Shown: positions 39,262-48,408 of the stretch, in pieces
Position numbering within the stretch: position 1 is the stretch's first letter
Layout of the letters: each line of letters starts with the position of its first letter
DNA from: Mycolicibacterium tokaiense
Lineage (GTDB): Bacteria; Actinomycetota; Actinomycetes; Mycobacteriales; Mycobacteriaceae
NCBI RefSeq assembly: GCF_010725885.1
Contig: NZ_AP022600.1
Coordinates: forward strand, 4,340,001-4,404,000
Reading direction: 5' to 3'
DNA length: 64,000 bases
Translations under genes and position numbers: made by a program
The notes under the pieces: generated by a model
The model's input: only the letters and a program-made list of their open reading frames with translations
What the model was told of the DNA's origin: nothing
Database searches by the model: none

Positions 39262-39782
39262 CCGCCGACGACGGCGTTGAGCACCTCGTCGGCATTGCTG
39301 ATGCTGCCGATGAAGGGGTTGCCGCGCTTGAGCACATGCACGCCGCCGGGAGTGACGGCGACCAGCTTGGGCGAACTCGAGCCGAACTGCAGGCGCTTCT
39401 CGAAACGGATGCGGTCCAGCGGCAACAACGCACCGCCGGCGACGGTGAACAGGTTGAGCTTGCGGTCGAGCACGGCCACCGAGCGGCAGTTGCTCAGCGG
39501 CGCGGTGCGCCGGTTTCTGATCTTGCGGACCACGTAGTACGCCGGCCCGGCAACCGCCAGACCGACGATCAGGAAGAGCCCACCGAGCAGTCGCGACGGG
39601 GAGCCGGTGACCAGTGCCACGACTCCGAAACCGGCCACACACACCGCGATGACGCCGAGCACGAACGCGGCCGTGGCCAACCCCCCGGTGGCGCGGTCGA
39701 TCACGTTGACCCGGCGGCCGTCGTCGGTCACCACCAGGCCGCCGGCGTCGAGCAGGACGCGTGGGGTGGCAGGCGCGGTCAT
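39258..39782 (-). CDS. Conserved membrane protein
   Basis: A 174-aa protein of unknown function with two adjacent membrane helices (about residues 35-58 and 65-86) followed by a basic stretch (VVRKIRNRR) and a soluble C-terminal domain. That domain ([36 protein letters not shown]) resembles a small beta-rich PH-like fold. The ATG at 39782 is the first good start; longer frames overlap the antiporter gene. Confidence 0.72.
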   Translation of the reverse strand: MTAPATPRVLLDAGGLVVTDDGRRVNVIDRATGGLATAAFVLGVIAVCVAGFGVVALVTGSPSRLLGGLFLIVGLAVAGPAYYVVRKIRNRRTAPLSNCRSVAVLDRKLNLFTVAGGALLPLDRIRFEKRLQFGSSSPKLVAVTPGGVHVLKRGNPFIGSISNADEVLNAVVGG

Positions 39783-39908
39783 GAGGTGCAGCCTGCCACC
39801 GCCGAGGACCGGCGCGGGTCGGATCGCCCACATGCCCGTGGCGGCGCGATGGGCTCCGGCCAGGTGTGACGTGTATGGCGCGTCGGTGATGTCGCCTGCG
39901 GGAACACC

Positions 39909-41123
39909 GTGGGCGTGGATGTCGAGGTCGTACTGGTGGTGGTGGGTGCTCTCGGGTGCGTGGTGGCGGTGCTGTCGGACAAGATGCGTAGTCTGCCCAT
40001 TTCCGAGCCGTTGTTGGGGTTGGTGGCAGGAATCGTGGTCGGGCCCCATGTCCTGGGCGTGTTGTCGATGTCGACGATCGTCGACGGGCAGCCCACGTTG
40101 CACGAAGCAAGCAGAATCCTGCTCGCGATCTCGGTCATGGCGGTGGCTTTGCGGTACCCCTTCGACCAGGTCCGGCGCCACGGGCGGGCGCTGCTGATTC
40201 TTCTCGGAGGCGTGTTGCCGTTGATGGCGTTGGTGTCTGGCGGTCTGGGGTGGGCGGTGGTCGGCATGCCGCTGGCGGCCGCCGCACTGTTCGGCGCCGC
40301 GATCAGTCCCACCGACCCGGTGCTCGCGTCCAGCGTGGTGACCGGAAAGGCCGCCGAGCGCGACCTCCCGGCCCGCAGCCGCCAGCTGTTGTCTCTGGAA
40401 TCAGGTTCCAACGACGGGTTGGCCTTGCCTCTGGTCTTGCTGGCGATGGTGTTGGCGGGTTCGCTGGGTGTGGGGGAGGCGCTGCTGGAGTCGGCGTGGC
40501 AGGTCGGTGGCGCCATCACGGTGGGAATCGTGGCCGGTTACCTGGGCGGCAGGGCGTTACGCCTGGGCGCCAGGCACGGGTCGACTTCGGGCGCGCCGGC
40601 GCTGTTCTTCACGGTGGTGCTCGCACTGGGGATTCTCGGCGCCGGTGGTCTGCTGGACGTGGACGGCATCCTGGCGGTGTTCGTCGGCGGCCTGGTGTTC
40701 AACATCGTCGGGACCGGGCGGGAACGCACCTCCGAGTTGTCGATCGACGAGGCAGTCAATCGCTTTGCGGTGCTACCGCTGTTCGTGCTTTTGGGGGCGG
40801 CGCTGCCGTGGGAGCAGTGGGCCGAATTGGGCTGGCGGGGAGCAGTATTGCTGGTCGCAGTGCTGCTCCTGCGGCGGCTCCCGATCGTCGTCGCGGCAAA
40901 GGGATTGCTGCAGTTGCGAACCCGGGACGCCATGTATTTGGGGTGGTTCGGCCCGGTGGGTGTCTCCGCGCTGTTCTATCTGACCCTGGAGGCCCAACGG
41001 CTGGGGGCCGACGCGCAGGTGCTCGCCGCCGGGTCCCTGGTACTCGCCGGCAGCACGGTTGCTTTCGGGATCACCGGTGTCTACGGCCGAGCGCTGTACC
41101 GACGGGCGGCAGAAGCCCAGTGA
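39909..41123 (+). CDS. CPA1-type cation:proton antiporter
   Basis: A 404-aa integral membrane protein with 11-12 predicted helices. The family signatures ISPTDPVLASSVVTGK and LSLESGSNDGLALPLVL hold the ion-binding acidic residues of monovalent cation/proton exchangers, and GPVGVSALFYLTLEA is a late-helix hallmark. It should exchange Na+ or K+ for H+. The GTG start has only weak RBS support. I do not remember this gene next to hisS in M. tuberculosis, so it may be an insertion. Confidence 0.87.
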   Translation: MGVDVEVVLVVVGALGCVVAVLSDKMRSLPISEPLLGLVAGIVVGPHVLGVLSMSTIVDGQPTLHEASRILLAISVMAVALRYPFDQVRRHGRALLILLGGVLPLMALVSGGLGWAVVGMPLAAAALFGAAISPTDPVLASSVVTGKAAERDLPARSRQLLSLESGSNDGLALPLVLLAMVLAGSLGVGEALLESAWQVGGAITVGIVAGYLGGRALRLGARHGSTSGAPALFFTVVLALGILGAGGLLDVDGILAVFVGGLVFNIVGTGRERTSELSIDEAVNRFAVLPLFVLLGAALPWEQWAELGWRGAVLLVAVLLLRRLPIVVAAKGLLQLRTRDAMYLGWFGPVGVSALFYLTLEAQRLGADAQVLAAGSLVLAGSTVAFGITGVYGRALYRRAAEAQ

Positions 41124-41142
41124 CTGGCCACGCCGGCCACCG

Positions 41143-41838
41143 CTAGATGGCCATGGCGGCGCGGACGTCGTCCTCGGAGGCGGAGCCGCCGGTGCCGCTG
41201 GAGGTGACGCGGCCCGCCTCCAGGATGTAGTACGTCTGTGCGGATTCCAGCGCGAAGCCGATGTGCTGCTCCACCAGCAGCACGCCCAGGTTGCCCCGCT
41301 GCGTCAGCGCGGTGATGGTCTCCTCGATCTCGTGCACCACCGACGGTTGGATGCCCTCGGTGGGCTCGTCGAGGATGAGCGTCTTCGGTTCGGTGATCAG
41401 CGCCCGCGCGATGGCCAGCTGCTGGCGCTGACCGCCGGAGAGCAGTCCGGCCCGGCGGGTCAGCAGCTCCTTGAGGGCGGGGAACAGGTCCAGTTGCTCG
41501 TCGATCAGTTGCTTGCCGCGCGGGCGACCGTCGGCGACCACCTGCAGGTTCTCCATGGTCGTCAACTGCCCGAAGGATTGCTGGCCCTGCGGGACGTACG
41601 CCAGGCCGCGGGCCACCCGCGCCGAGGGCCGCAGTTTGGTGATGTCTTCGCCGTCGAACATGACCTTGCCGGCAGTGCACCTGAGCAGTCCTACCGCCGC
41701 GCGCAGCAGGGTGGTCTTGCCGGCCCCGTTGTGGCCCATCACTGCGGCCACGCCGTCCGAGGGCACCTCGACACTGGCGCCGTGGATGACTTCGGACCGG
41801 CCGTACCCGGTGCGCACATCGACCAGTTGCAGCGTCAC
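41143..41838 (-). CDS. urtE: Urea ABC transporter ATP-binding protein UrtE
   Basis: ABC ATPase of the urea/short-chain-amide HAAT family, 231 aa. Walker A is GHNGAGKTT, the signature is LSGGQRQQLAIA and Walker B is LILDEPTEG. The C-terminal VEQHIGFALESAQTYYILEAGRV matches UrtE/LivF. The GTG was coupled to the original urtD stop (TGA at 41835-41837), but the urtD frame now runs past it because of a duplication. Confidence 0.93.
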   Translation of the reverse strand: MTLQLVDVRTGYGRSEVIHGASVEVPSDGVAAVMGHNGAGKTTLLRAAVGLLRCTAGKVMFDGEDITKLRPSARVARGLAYVPQGQQSFGQLTTMENLQVVADGRPRGKQLIDEQLDLFPALKELLTRRAGLLSGGQRQQLAIARALITEPKTLILDEPTEGIQPSVVHEIEETITALTQRGNLGVLLVEQHIGFALESAQTYYILEAGRVTSSGTGGSASEDDVRAAMAI

Positions 41839-42661
41839 GACGCCTCCGTCTCTTCGAGGCCGTCCGCGCCGGCGGCGGCCGTACCCAGGTAGACCTCCTG
41901 TAGACCTCCTGGACCTTGGGGTTGGCCTGGACCTCGGCCACCGTGCCTTCGGCGATCACCTGACCTCGGGCCAGCACCGTCACCGAGGTGGCGAACGCCC
42001 GCATGAAGTCCATGTCGTGTTCCACCACCACCACAGTGCGTTCGGCGCCGATGCGCCGCAACAGGTTTCCGGTTTCCTCACGTTCCTCGGCGCTCATGCC
42101 TGCCACCGGTTCGTCGAGCAGGAGCACGTCGGCGTTCTGCACCAACAGCATGCCGATCTCCAGCCATTGCTTCTGGCCGTGGGCCAGCACGCCTGCCGGC
42201 TTGTCCGCCAGATCGGCCAGCCCGGTGATCTCGAGGGCCTCCTCGATGGACGGCAACACCCCGGGCCGGCGCCTCAGCAGTGTCCACCACGAGCGGTCGG
42301 CGCCGGCGGCGATGTCGAGATTCTGCAGCACCGTGAGCTTTTCGAAGACGCTCGCGGTCTGGAACGTGCGTCCCACACCGCGCTTGGCGATCTGGTGCAC
42401 CTTCTTGCCCAGCAGTTCGGTGCCGGACTTGCTCACCGACCCGGTGGCCGACACCAGGCCGGTGATGGCATCGATGACGGTGGTCTTGCCGGCACCGTTG
42501 GGGCCGATCAGGAATCGCAGATCGCCCTGCAGCAGCGTCAGGTCCACGTTCTGCACCGCTTTGAAGCCGTCGAAATCCACGGTCAGGCCGCGTACCTCGA
42601 GGTATTGGGTGCCCATGCCGACGTTGCCGCCGGCCTTCGGTTCGGGCAGTGCGGTGGTCAT
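41835..42661 (-). CDS. urtD: Urea ABC transporter ATP-binding protein UrtD, 3'-frameshifted
   Basis: ABC ATPase paired with UrtE. Walker A is GPNGAGKTT, the signature region is LAHGQKQWLEIG and Walker B is VLLLDEPVAGM. An exact 11-bp tandem duplication (41889-41899 and 41900-41910) shifts the frame after NPKVQEVY. Removing one copy restores 271 residues ending LGTAAAGADGLEETEAS and a TGA overlapping the urtE GTG. As sequenced, the frame instead continues through urtE in another register to 41081, giving about 526 residues. The ATPase core is intact, so activity may survive with an abnormal tail. Confidence 0.88.
41889..41910. repeat. 11-bp perfect tandem duplication in urtD
   Basis: GTAGACCTCCT occurs twice without a gap (41889-41899 and 41900-41910). 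It disrupts the urtD reading frame fifteen or so codons before the normal stop. It looks like replication slippage or an assembly artefact. Confidence 0.95.
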
Positions 42662-43761
42662 GACGGCGCTCCCACCTTCTCGTTCTCGGGCAGGGGATCC
42701 GGGTCGGGGTTCTGCTCGGCGGCCTTCTTGCGCCGCTTGAGAAACACCGCCAGTCCGGCGAAGCCGGCCGGGAAGAAGCCGACCACCAGGATGAACAGCG
42801 CGCCCTGTCCATAGGTCCACGCCGACGGGAACTGTTCGGAGAACAGGGTTTGTGCCCAGGCCACCCCGATGGCACCCAGCACCGGGCCCAGCAGGGTGGT
42901 CCGCCCGCCGATCGCCACGCCGATCAGGAACGCAATGGACGGCAGGATGCCCACCTGCGACGGGGCGATGAACCCGACGATCGGCGCGAACAGCGCACCG
43001 GCGATGCTGGCGAACAGGGCCGCGACCGTGTAGGCCACCACCTTGATATTGGCCGGGTCGTAGCCCAGGAAGCGGACCCGCTCCTCACCGTCACGCACGG
43101 CCACCAGCAGTTCGCCGTAGCGGCTCTGCATCAGTTGGCGGGCCACGGCGACCACCACCAGCAGCACGCCGGCGGCGATGAAGTAGAGCATCTGCCGGTT
43201 CAGCGGATCGTTGAGGTTGAATCCGAAGAACGTGCGGAACCGGTTGAGCCCGTTGGAGCCGCCGAGCCCGGTCTGCCCGATCAGCAGGATGGCCAGTGCT
43301 GCCGCCAGCGCCTGCGACAGGATGGCGAAGTACGCGCCCTTCACCCGGCGCTTGAACACACCGAAGCCGAGCGCCGCCGCGATACCCGCGGGGACGATGA
43401 GAATGGCCAACAATGTCACCAGGGGAGAGGCGAACGGCGCCCAGTAGCCGGGCAATTCCCGGGTGCCCTGGATCTGCATGAAGTCGGGCACGTCGTCGCC
43501 GAGCAGTTGGGCGTCGGCGATCTTGAGGTGCATGGCCATCATGTAGCCGCCGAGGCCGAAGAACACCCCCTGGCCCAGCACCAGCATGCCGCCGCGGCCC
43601 CACGCCAGCCCGATGCCCACGGCGACGATGGCGAAGCACAGGAACCGTCCCAGCAGACTGAGCCGGAAATCGGACAGGACCGCGGGCATCACTCCGAACA
43701 GCAGTACCGCCGCCACGCCGAAACCGGCCCAGGTCTGCCACCTACCGAGGACGCGCGTCAT
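42658..43761 (-). CDS. urtC: Urea ABC transporter permease UrtC
   Basis: Branched-chain-amino-acid-type permease, 367 aa, with about ten membrane helices. Family segments GLAWGRGGMLVLGQGVFFGLGGYMMAMHLK and GYDPANIKVVAYTVAALFASIAGALFAP are characteristic of UrtC. The polar tail after LKRRKKA is cytoplasmic. The start overlaps the urtB stop and the stop overlaps the urtD start, each by 4 bp. Confidence 0.93.
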   Translation of the reverse strand: MTRVLGRWQTWAGFGVAAVLLFGVMPAVLSDFRLSLLGRFLCFAIVAVGIGLAWGRGGMLVLGQGVFFGLGGYMMAMHLKIADAQLLGDDVPDFMQIQGTRELPGYWAPFASPLVTLLAILIVPAGIAAALGFGVFKRRVKGAYFAILSQALAAALAILLIGQTGLGGSNGLNRFRTFFGFNLNDPLNRQMLYFIAAGVLLVVVAVARQLMQSRYGELLVAVRDGEERVRFLGYDPANIKVVAYTVAALFASIAGALFAPIVGFIAPSQVGILPSIAFLIGVAIGGRTTLLGPVLGAIGVAWAQTLFSEQFPSAWTYGQGALFILVVGFFPAGFAGLAVFLKRRKKAAEQNPDPDPLPENEKVGAPS

Positions 43762-44642
43762 ACGAGACTCCTTGTCCGAACGGTGAACAGGCCCTGCGGA
43801 CGGACCTGCAGGAAGATCACGATGACCACGAACAGGATCACCTTGGCCAGCGAGGCAGTGGTGTTGTACTCGATGAACGAGTTCAGGAAACCGATGCCGA
43901 AGGCGGCGATGACGGTGCCCTTGATCTGGCCCAGCCCACCCACCACGACCACCAGGAAGGCGTCGATCAGGTAGCTCTGCCCGATGGTGGGGCTGGTGGA
44001 TCCGATCATCGTCAGCGCCACCCCGGCCACCCCGGCCAGGCCGGAGCCGATGAAGAACGTGGTGATGTCGGTTTTGCGCGAGGAGATGCCGCTGGTCTCC
44101 GCCAGGTCGCGGTTCTGTACCACCGCCCGGATGCGTCGACCCATCGGGCTGACCTTCAAGACGACGGCCAGCACGGTCACGCACACCACGGCCAGCACCA
44201 GGATGAACAGGCGGGTCTTGGGCACCACCGCGCCCATGATGTCGAAGCCACCCGAAAGCCACTGCGGTGCAATGACGTTGACCGCCGGTGCGCCGAAGAT
44301 GTCCCGCGCCACCTGCTGCAGGATCAGGCCGACGCCGAAGGTCACCAACAGGGTGTCCAACGGCCGGTCGTACATCCGCTGTATCAGTGTCACCTCCAGC
44401 AGCACGCCGAGTGCCCCGCCGATGACAAAGCCCACGATCAACGAGATGAACAGGGAGACACCGGCGTTGGAGACGATCTGCTGCACCACGAACGCGGTGT
44501 AGCAGCCTGCCATGATGAACTCACCGTGCGCCATGTTGATGACGCCCATCTGGCCGAAGGTCAACGACAATCCGAGAGCAGCCAGCAACAGGATCGAGCC
44601 GAGGCTCAATCCTGTTGCCAGCTGTCCGATCAGGACATCCAT
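43758..44642 (-). CDS. urtB: Urea ABC transporter permease UrtB
   Basis: LivH-type permease, 294 aa, with about eight membrane helices. The N-terminus has GLSLGSILLLAALGLSLTFGQMGVINMAHGEFIM, and the cytoplasmic loop MGRRIRAVVQNRDLAETSGI contacts the ATPases. GGLGQIKGTVIAAFGIGFLN is a family hallmark. It lies 37 bases after urtA. Confidence 0.94.
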   Translation of the reverse strand: MDVLIGQLATGLSLGSILLLAALGLSLTFGQMGVINMAHGEFIMAGCYTAFVVQQIVSNAGVSLFISLIVGFVIGGALGVLLEVTLIQRMYDRPLDTLLVTFGVGLILQQVARDIFGAPAVNVIAPQWLSGGFDIMGAVVPKTRLFILVLAVVCVTVLAVVLKVSPMGRRIRAVVQNRDLAETSGISSRKTDITTFFIGSGLAGVAGVALTMIGSTSPTIGQSYLIDAFLVVVVGGLGQIKGTVIAAFGIGFLNSFIEYNTTASLAKVILFVVIVIFLQVRPQGLFTVRTRSLV

Positions 44643-44679
44643 ACTCTGTTGATTCCCCGTCGCTTCGCTGCCCGCGTAC

Positions 44680-45957
44680 CTAGCCGGACAGCCCGGCGGC
44701 CCACGGGTAGGACTTCAGGAACGGATCCGGCTCGATGGGGCCGGGTGACTCCCAGACGGTGTAGATCAGGCCGTCGGGCCGGATCTCGCCGATGCGGGCG
44801 GTCTTGGTGATGTGGTGGTTCTCGCCGTCGATGGTGACCAGACCCTCGGGGGCGTCGAAAGTCACTCCGTCGGCGTTGTCCTGGATGGACTTGGTGTCGA
44901 AGGCGCCGGCCTTCTCGACGGTGTTCTTCCAGAGGTAGACCGAGGTGTAGGCCGCCTCCATGGGATCGGAGGTGGGCTTGTTGGCACCGTAGGCCGCCTT
45001 GTACGCGTCGACGAACGCCTTGTTCACCGGGGTGTCGATGGTCTGGTAGTAGTTCCAGGCGGTCAGCTGACCGGTGATGTTCTCCACCCCGATGCCGCCG
45101 ACCTCTTCCTCGGCGATGGACACCGAGACCACCGGCATCTCCTGCGGGGTCAGGCCCACGTTCTTGTACTCGCGGAAGAACGCCACGTTCGAGTCGCCGT
45201 TGAGGGTGTTGAAGACCGCGTCGGCGTCGGCGGTACGGACCTTGTTGACGATGGTCGAGAAGTCCGTCGAGCCCAGCGGGGTGTAGTCCTCGCCCTTGAT
45301 CTCGATGCCGTTGGCCTCGGCGTACGCCTTGATGATGCGGTTGGCGGTCTGCGGGAACACGTAGTCACTGCCCACCAGGTACAGGGACGTCACGCCCTGC
45401 TCCTTCAGGTAGTCCAACGCGGGCACGATCTGCTGGTTGGTGGTGGCACCGGTGTAGAAGATGTTGGGTGAGGACTCCAGGCCCTCGTACTGCACGGGGT
45501 AGTACAGCAGCGAGTTGGCGCTCTCGAACACCGGCAGCATGGCCTTGCGGCTGGAGGAGGTCCATCCGCCGAAGACCGCGGCCACACAGTCGCTGCTGAT
45601 CAGCTTCTCGGCCTTCTCGGCGAACACCGTGGGCTCGGAGGCGCCGTCTTCCCCGATGAGTTCGATCTGCTTGTCCAGCACACCGCCGTCGGCGTTGATC
45701 TCGTCGACGGCGAGCTTGATCGCGTCACGCACGGTGACCTCGGAGATGGCCATGGTGCCCGACAGCGAGTTCAGCGATCCGACCTTGATGGTCGGGCTCT
45801 CGGTGTCGACGCACGAGGCCGCCTCGGCGGCAGTTCCGGTGTCACTGGCTTTGCTGCCGCAGCCGACCAGTACCAGGCTGGTGGCGAACAGGACGCCGCC
45901 GGCTGCCACAGCCGACCGTTTCAGCGATGAGCGCTGGGGACGCACAGATCTGCGCAT
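44680..45957 (-). CDS. urtA: Urea ABC transporter substrate-binding lipoprotein UrtA
   Basis: Periplasmic-type binding lipoprotein, 425 aa. The signal peptide ends at lipobox LVGC (Cys about residue 33). Diagnostic UrtA segments are [55 protein letters not shown] and [17 protein letters not shown] 45957 is preceded by GAAAGG; a longer frame has no better RBS. It leads the urtABCDE operon. Nitrogen control by GlnR is expected from other mycobacteria, but I could not find a convincing site. Confidence 0.95.
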   Translation of the reverse strand: MRRSVRPQRSSLKRSAVAAGGVLFATSLVLVGCGSKASDTGTAAEAASCVDTESPTIKVGSLNSLSGTMAISEVTVRDAIKLAVDEINADGGVLDKQIELIGEDGASEPTVFAEKAEKLISSDCVAAVFGGWTSSSRKAMLPVFESANSLLYYPVQYEGLESSPNIFYTGATTNQQIVPALDYLKEQGVTSLYLVGSDYVFPQTANRIIKAYAEANGIEIKGEDYTPLGSTDFSTIVNKVRTADADAVFNTLNGDSNVAFFREYKNVGLTPQEMPVVSVSIAEEEVGGIGVENITGQLTAWNYYQTIDTPVNKAFVDAYKAAYGANKPTSDPMEAAYTSVYLWKNTVEKAGAFDTKSIQDNADGVTFDAPEGLVTIDGENHHITKTARIGEIRPDGLIYTVWESPGPIEPDPFLKSYPWAAGLSG

Positions 45958-46225
45958 CGAGAGCCTTTCATGAAGAGTGAACACGGCTCGCAACCAGAAA
46001 AATCCTCGTGAAAAGGCCTGTCGCGGTCCGCCTGACACCCCCCGCGGGTGCCGAAAAGGAAACTAGGGCCGTTATGTTTCTGGGAAATATCTGTGTGTCA
46101 CGAACGCATTAACCTGGTGGCCACGTGGTGTTGACCTGATGTTCGACAGCATGGCTATCGGCTTAGCTGGTTGCTGGGTCGGCGCCGCACCGAGGCGGTG
46201 TAACGATCGGGTAGCGTCGGCAGAT

Positions 46226-46657
46226 ATGACCAACATGCGAAAAGGGACAGTCACAGTTGGTGCGGCAGTGGTTCTCGCTGCCGCGGGTATCGCCGGTGCC
46301 GGGTTTGCGGGCGCCGAGCCTGAGTCGGCCGGACAGCAGGTGCGCTACACGCTGGTCTCGGCCGCCCCCTACGAGTTCGACCTGTTCTATCTGACCTCGC
46401 AGCCGCCCAGCATGGCGGCCTTCAATGCCGACGCCTATGCCTATGCCAAGCGCGAGACGGTGAACCTGGCCCCGGGCGTGCCGTGGGTGTTCGAGACCAC
46501 GATGGCGGATCCGCAGTGGGCCATCCTCCAGGTCGGCAGCACCACCCACGGTGGCCGCGCGGCTCCGAATGTGCACTGCGACATCGCCGTTGACGGCGTG
46601 GTCCAGACCGCCCACGACGATCCCTACAACGTGCGGTGCCAGCTCTCGCAGTGGTGA
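46226..46657 (+). CDS. MmpS-like exported protein
   Basis: A 143-aa protein with a signal peptide (basic MRK, then TVTVGAAVVLAAAGIAGAGFAGA, likely cleaved after AGA). The mature part resembles the C-terminal beta-sandwich of mycobacterial MmpS proteins: VRYTLVSAAPYEFDLFYL, VPWVFETTMA and NVHCDIAVDGVV with two Cys that may form a disulfide. No MmpL partner is adjacent. TAGCGT (46212-46217) eight bases before the ATG and no RBS suggest a near-leaderless transcript. Confidence 0.72.
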   Translation: MTNMRKGTVTVGAAVVLAAAGIAGAGFAGAEPESAGQQVRYTLVSAAPYEFDLFYLTSQPPSMAAFNADAYAYAKRETVNLAPGVPWVFETTMADPQWAILQVGSTTHGGRAAPNVHCDIAVDGVVQTAHDDPYNVRCQLSQW

Positions 46658-46682
46658 TCAGCCGCAGGCGTTGACACCTGGG

Positions 46683-46698
46683 TCGAACGTATGTTCGC
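46683..46698. promoter_or_regulatory. LexA SOS box at the radical SAM gene
   Basis: TCGAAC-GTAT-GTTCGC matches the mycobacterial SOS box at 11 of 12 arm positions. The -10-like TATGTT (46690-46695) lies inside the box, and the ATG is only eight bases after it, so LexA binding would occlude the promoter. Confidence 0.75.
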
Positions 46699-46706
46699 AT
46701 TGGCCG

Positions 46707-47726
46707 ATGCGATGGTCGGCCCAGGGTGTCAACGTCGATGACGGTGCGTTGCCCGGTCTGCAGCGCATCGGCTTCGTCCGCAGCGTGCGGACACCGCAGT
46801 TCGACGGCATCACCTTCCACGAGGTGCTCTGCAAGTCGGCGCTGAACAAGGTCCCCGCCGAATCTCAGCTGCCCTTCACCTACACCGTCAACGGCTACCG
46901 CGGCTGCTCGCATGCCTGCCGCTACTGCTTCGCCCGGCCCACCCACGAGTATCTGGATCTGGACTGCGGCGACGATTTCGATTCGCAGGTGGTCGTCAAG
47001 ACCAACGTCGTCGACGTGCTACGTCGCGAACTCAGTCGGCCGAGCTGGCGCCGCGAGGCGGTGGCCCTGGGTACCAACACCGATCCCTATCAGCGGGCCG
47101 AGGGGCGCTACGCGCTGATGCCCGGCATCATCGGCGCACTCACCGACTTCGGCACGCCGTTTTCCATCCTGACCAAGGGCACCCTGCTGCGCCGCGATCT
47201 GCCGCTGATCACCGAGGCTGCCACCCGGGTGCCGGTGTCGGTGTCGGTGTCCCTGGCAATCGGCGACCCCGAACTGCACCGGCAGGTGGAGCCGGGCACG
47301 CCCACGCCGCAGGCGCGTCTGCAGCTGATCTCTGCGATCCGCGAGGCGGGGCTGGACTGCCACGTGATGGTGGCCCCGGTGCTCCCGCATCTCACGGATT
47401 CCGTCGACCATCTCGACATCCTGCTCGGTCAGATCGCCGAGGCGGGTGCCACCGGGGTGACGGTGTTCGGGCTGCATCTGCGCGGCTCGACGCGGGGCTG
47501 GTTCATGTCGTGGCTGGCCGACCACCACCCCGAACTGGTGGCGCCGTACCGCAGGCTCTACCGCCAGGGGGCCTACCTGCCCGAGGAGTACCGCGACAGG
47601 CTGCGCCGACGGGCGGCACCGCTGGTGGCCAAGTACGGACTCACCGGCCGGGGCAACCAGTTTTCGCGGGTGCCGCGGCCACCGGCGGCGCCGGTGGCCG
47701 AACCGGTGCAGGCCACCCTGTTCTGA
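46707..47726 (+). CDS. Radical SAM protein, spore photoproduct lyase-related (Rv2578c family)
   Basis: A 339-aa radical SAM enzyme. The cluster motif is C-x3-C-x2-C in GCSHACRYCFARPTHEY (about residues 68-75), in the Rv2578c/SplB-related family. Other conserved blocks are VALGTNTDPYQRAEG, SILTKGTLLRRDLPL and HVMVAPVLPHLTDS. The reaction is unknown; relatives include DNA photoproduct lyases, and an SOS box upstream fits a role in DNA damage. ATG 46707 matches the family N-terminus MRW, and no RBS is visible. Confidence 0.87.
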   Translation: MRWSAQGVNVDDGALPGLQRIGFVRSVRTPQFDGITFHEVLCKSALNKVPAESQLPFTYTVNGYRGCSHACRYCFARPTHEYLDLDCGDDFDSQVVVKTNVVDVLRRELSRPSWRREAVALGTNTDPYQRAEGRYALMPGIIGALTDFGTPFSILTKGTLLRRDLPLITEAATRVPVSVSVSLAIGDPELHRQVEPGTPTPQARLQLISAIREAGLDCHVMVAPVLPHLTDSVDHLDILLGQIAEAGATGVTVFGLHLRGSTRGWFMSWLADHHPELVAPYRRLYRQGAYLPEEYRDRLRRRAAPLVAKYGLTGRGNQFSRVPRPPAAPVAEPVQATLF

Positions 47727-47735
47727 GGTGGGTTG

Positions 47736-48389
47736 TCAGCGGCGCGGGTGGTGCACAATCGCTCCGGAGAACTCCGCGATGGAACCGCCCGCGGCGATCT
47801 TCTCGCGCGCGGGGACCTCGGCCTGCTCCTTGCCCCGCAGCAGCGCGCCCAAACCCACGGCCTCCTCGGGCAGCAGGAACGCCACACCGTCGGAGTCGCC
47901 GAACACCAGGTCGCCCGGTCGCACCACGGCGCCGCCGATGCTGACCGGAACGTTGATGGCGCCTTCGATCGCCCCGATCCGCGTGGTCAGCGGGCTGTAC
48001 CCACGGGAGAACACCGGGAAGTCGTAGGCCTGGGTCTCGTCGTGATCGTTGATGGAGCCGTCGATCACCGCACCGGCCGCCCCGCGGGCCTTGGCGGTGA
48101 ACGACACCAGTCCGCCGAAGCAGGAACGGCTGTGATCGCCGGACTGGTCGACCACCAACACATCTCCGGGCCGCAGGTGATCGACCGCCAGATGCACCGC
48201 GGTGGAGTCCAGGTGCGGAATCCGCACGGTGACAGCGGTTCCCAACACCTTGACGGGGCGGCGGTTGGGGGACAGGCCGATGGCGAACCCGTGGTCGCGC
48301 AGATGCCCGAGGGTGGAGACGCATACGTCGCGCAGTTCGTCGAGCAGTGCGGGATCGACCTGCTCGGGCATGTCATTCATGGTGAACAC
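47736..48389 (-). CDS. RraA/HMG-aldolase family protein
   Basis: A 217-aa protein of the RraA-like fold, which includes 4-hydroxy-4-methyl-2-oxoglutarate aldolase and oxaloacetate decarboxylases. The block FGGLVSFTAKARGAAGAVIDGSINDHDE aligns with the active-site region, where most enzymes have an Arg-Asp pair (GxVRD); here it is Asn-Asp. The metal-binding Asp is kept but the carboxylate-binding Arg is not. GTG 48389 is used, with an ATG at 48380 as alternative. It lies 19 bases downstream of the TRAP genes and is likely the last gene of that operon. Confidence 0.82.
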   Translation of the reverse strand: MFTMNDMPEQVDPALLDELRDVCVSTLGHLRDHGFAIGLSPNRRPVKVLGTAVTVRIPHLDSTAVHLAVDHLRPGDVLVVDQSGDHSRSCFGGLVSFTAKARGAAGAVIDGSINDHDETQAYDFPVFSRGYSPLTTRIGAIEGAINVPVSIGGAVVRPGDLVFGDSDGVAFLLPEEAVGLGALLRGKEQAEVPAREKIAAGGSIAEFSGAIVHHPRR

Positions 48390-48408
48390 GGGTGTTGTGC
48401 CTTTCTGG

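Noticed and set aside
37885..40110. A 741-codon frame opposite hisS
   Set aside because: It covers hisS antisense and parts of neighbouring genes out of frame, without protein-family resemblance.
41125..41139. Short hairpin TGGCC-ACGCC-GGCCA between the antiporter and urtE stops
   Set aside because: A 5-bp stem in GC-rich DNA is too weak to call as a terminator.
45958..46140. Possible GlnR binding site upstream of urtA
   Set aside because: I looked for GTnAC-N6-GnAAC-type half-sites. GTGAC and GAAAC elements occur on the minus strand but with the wrong spacing, so I do not call a site.
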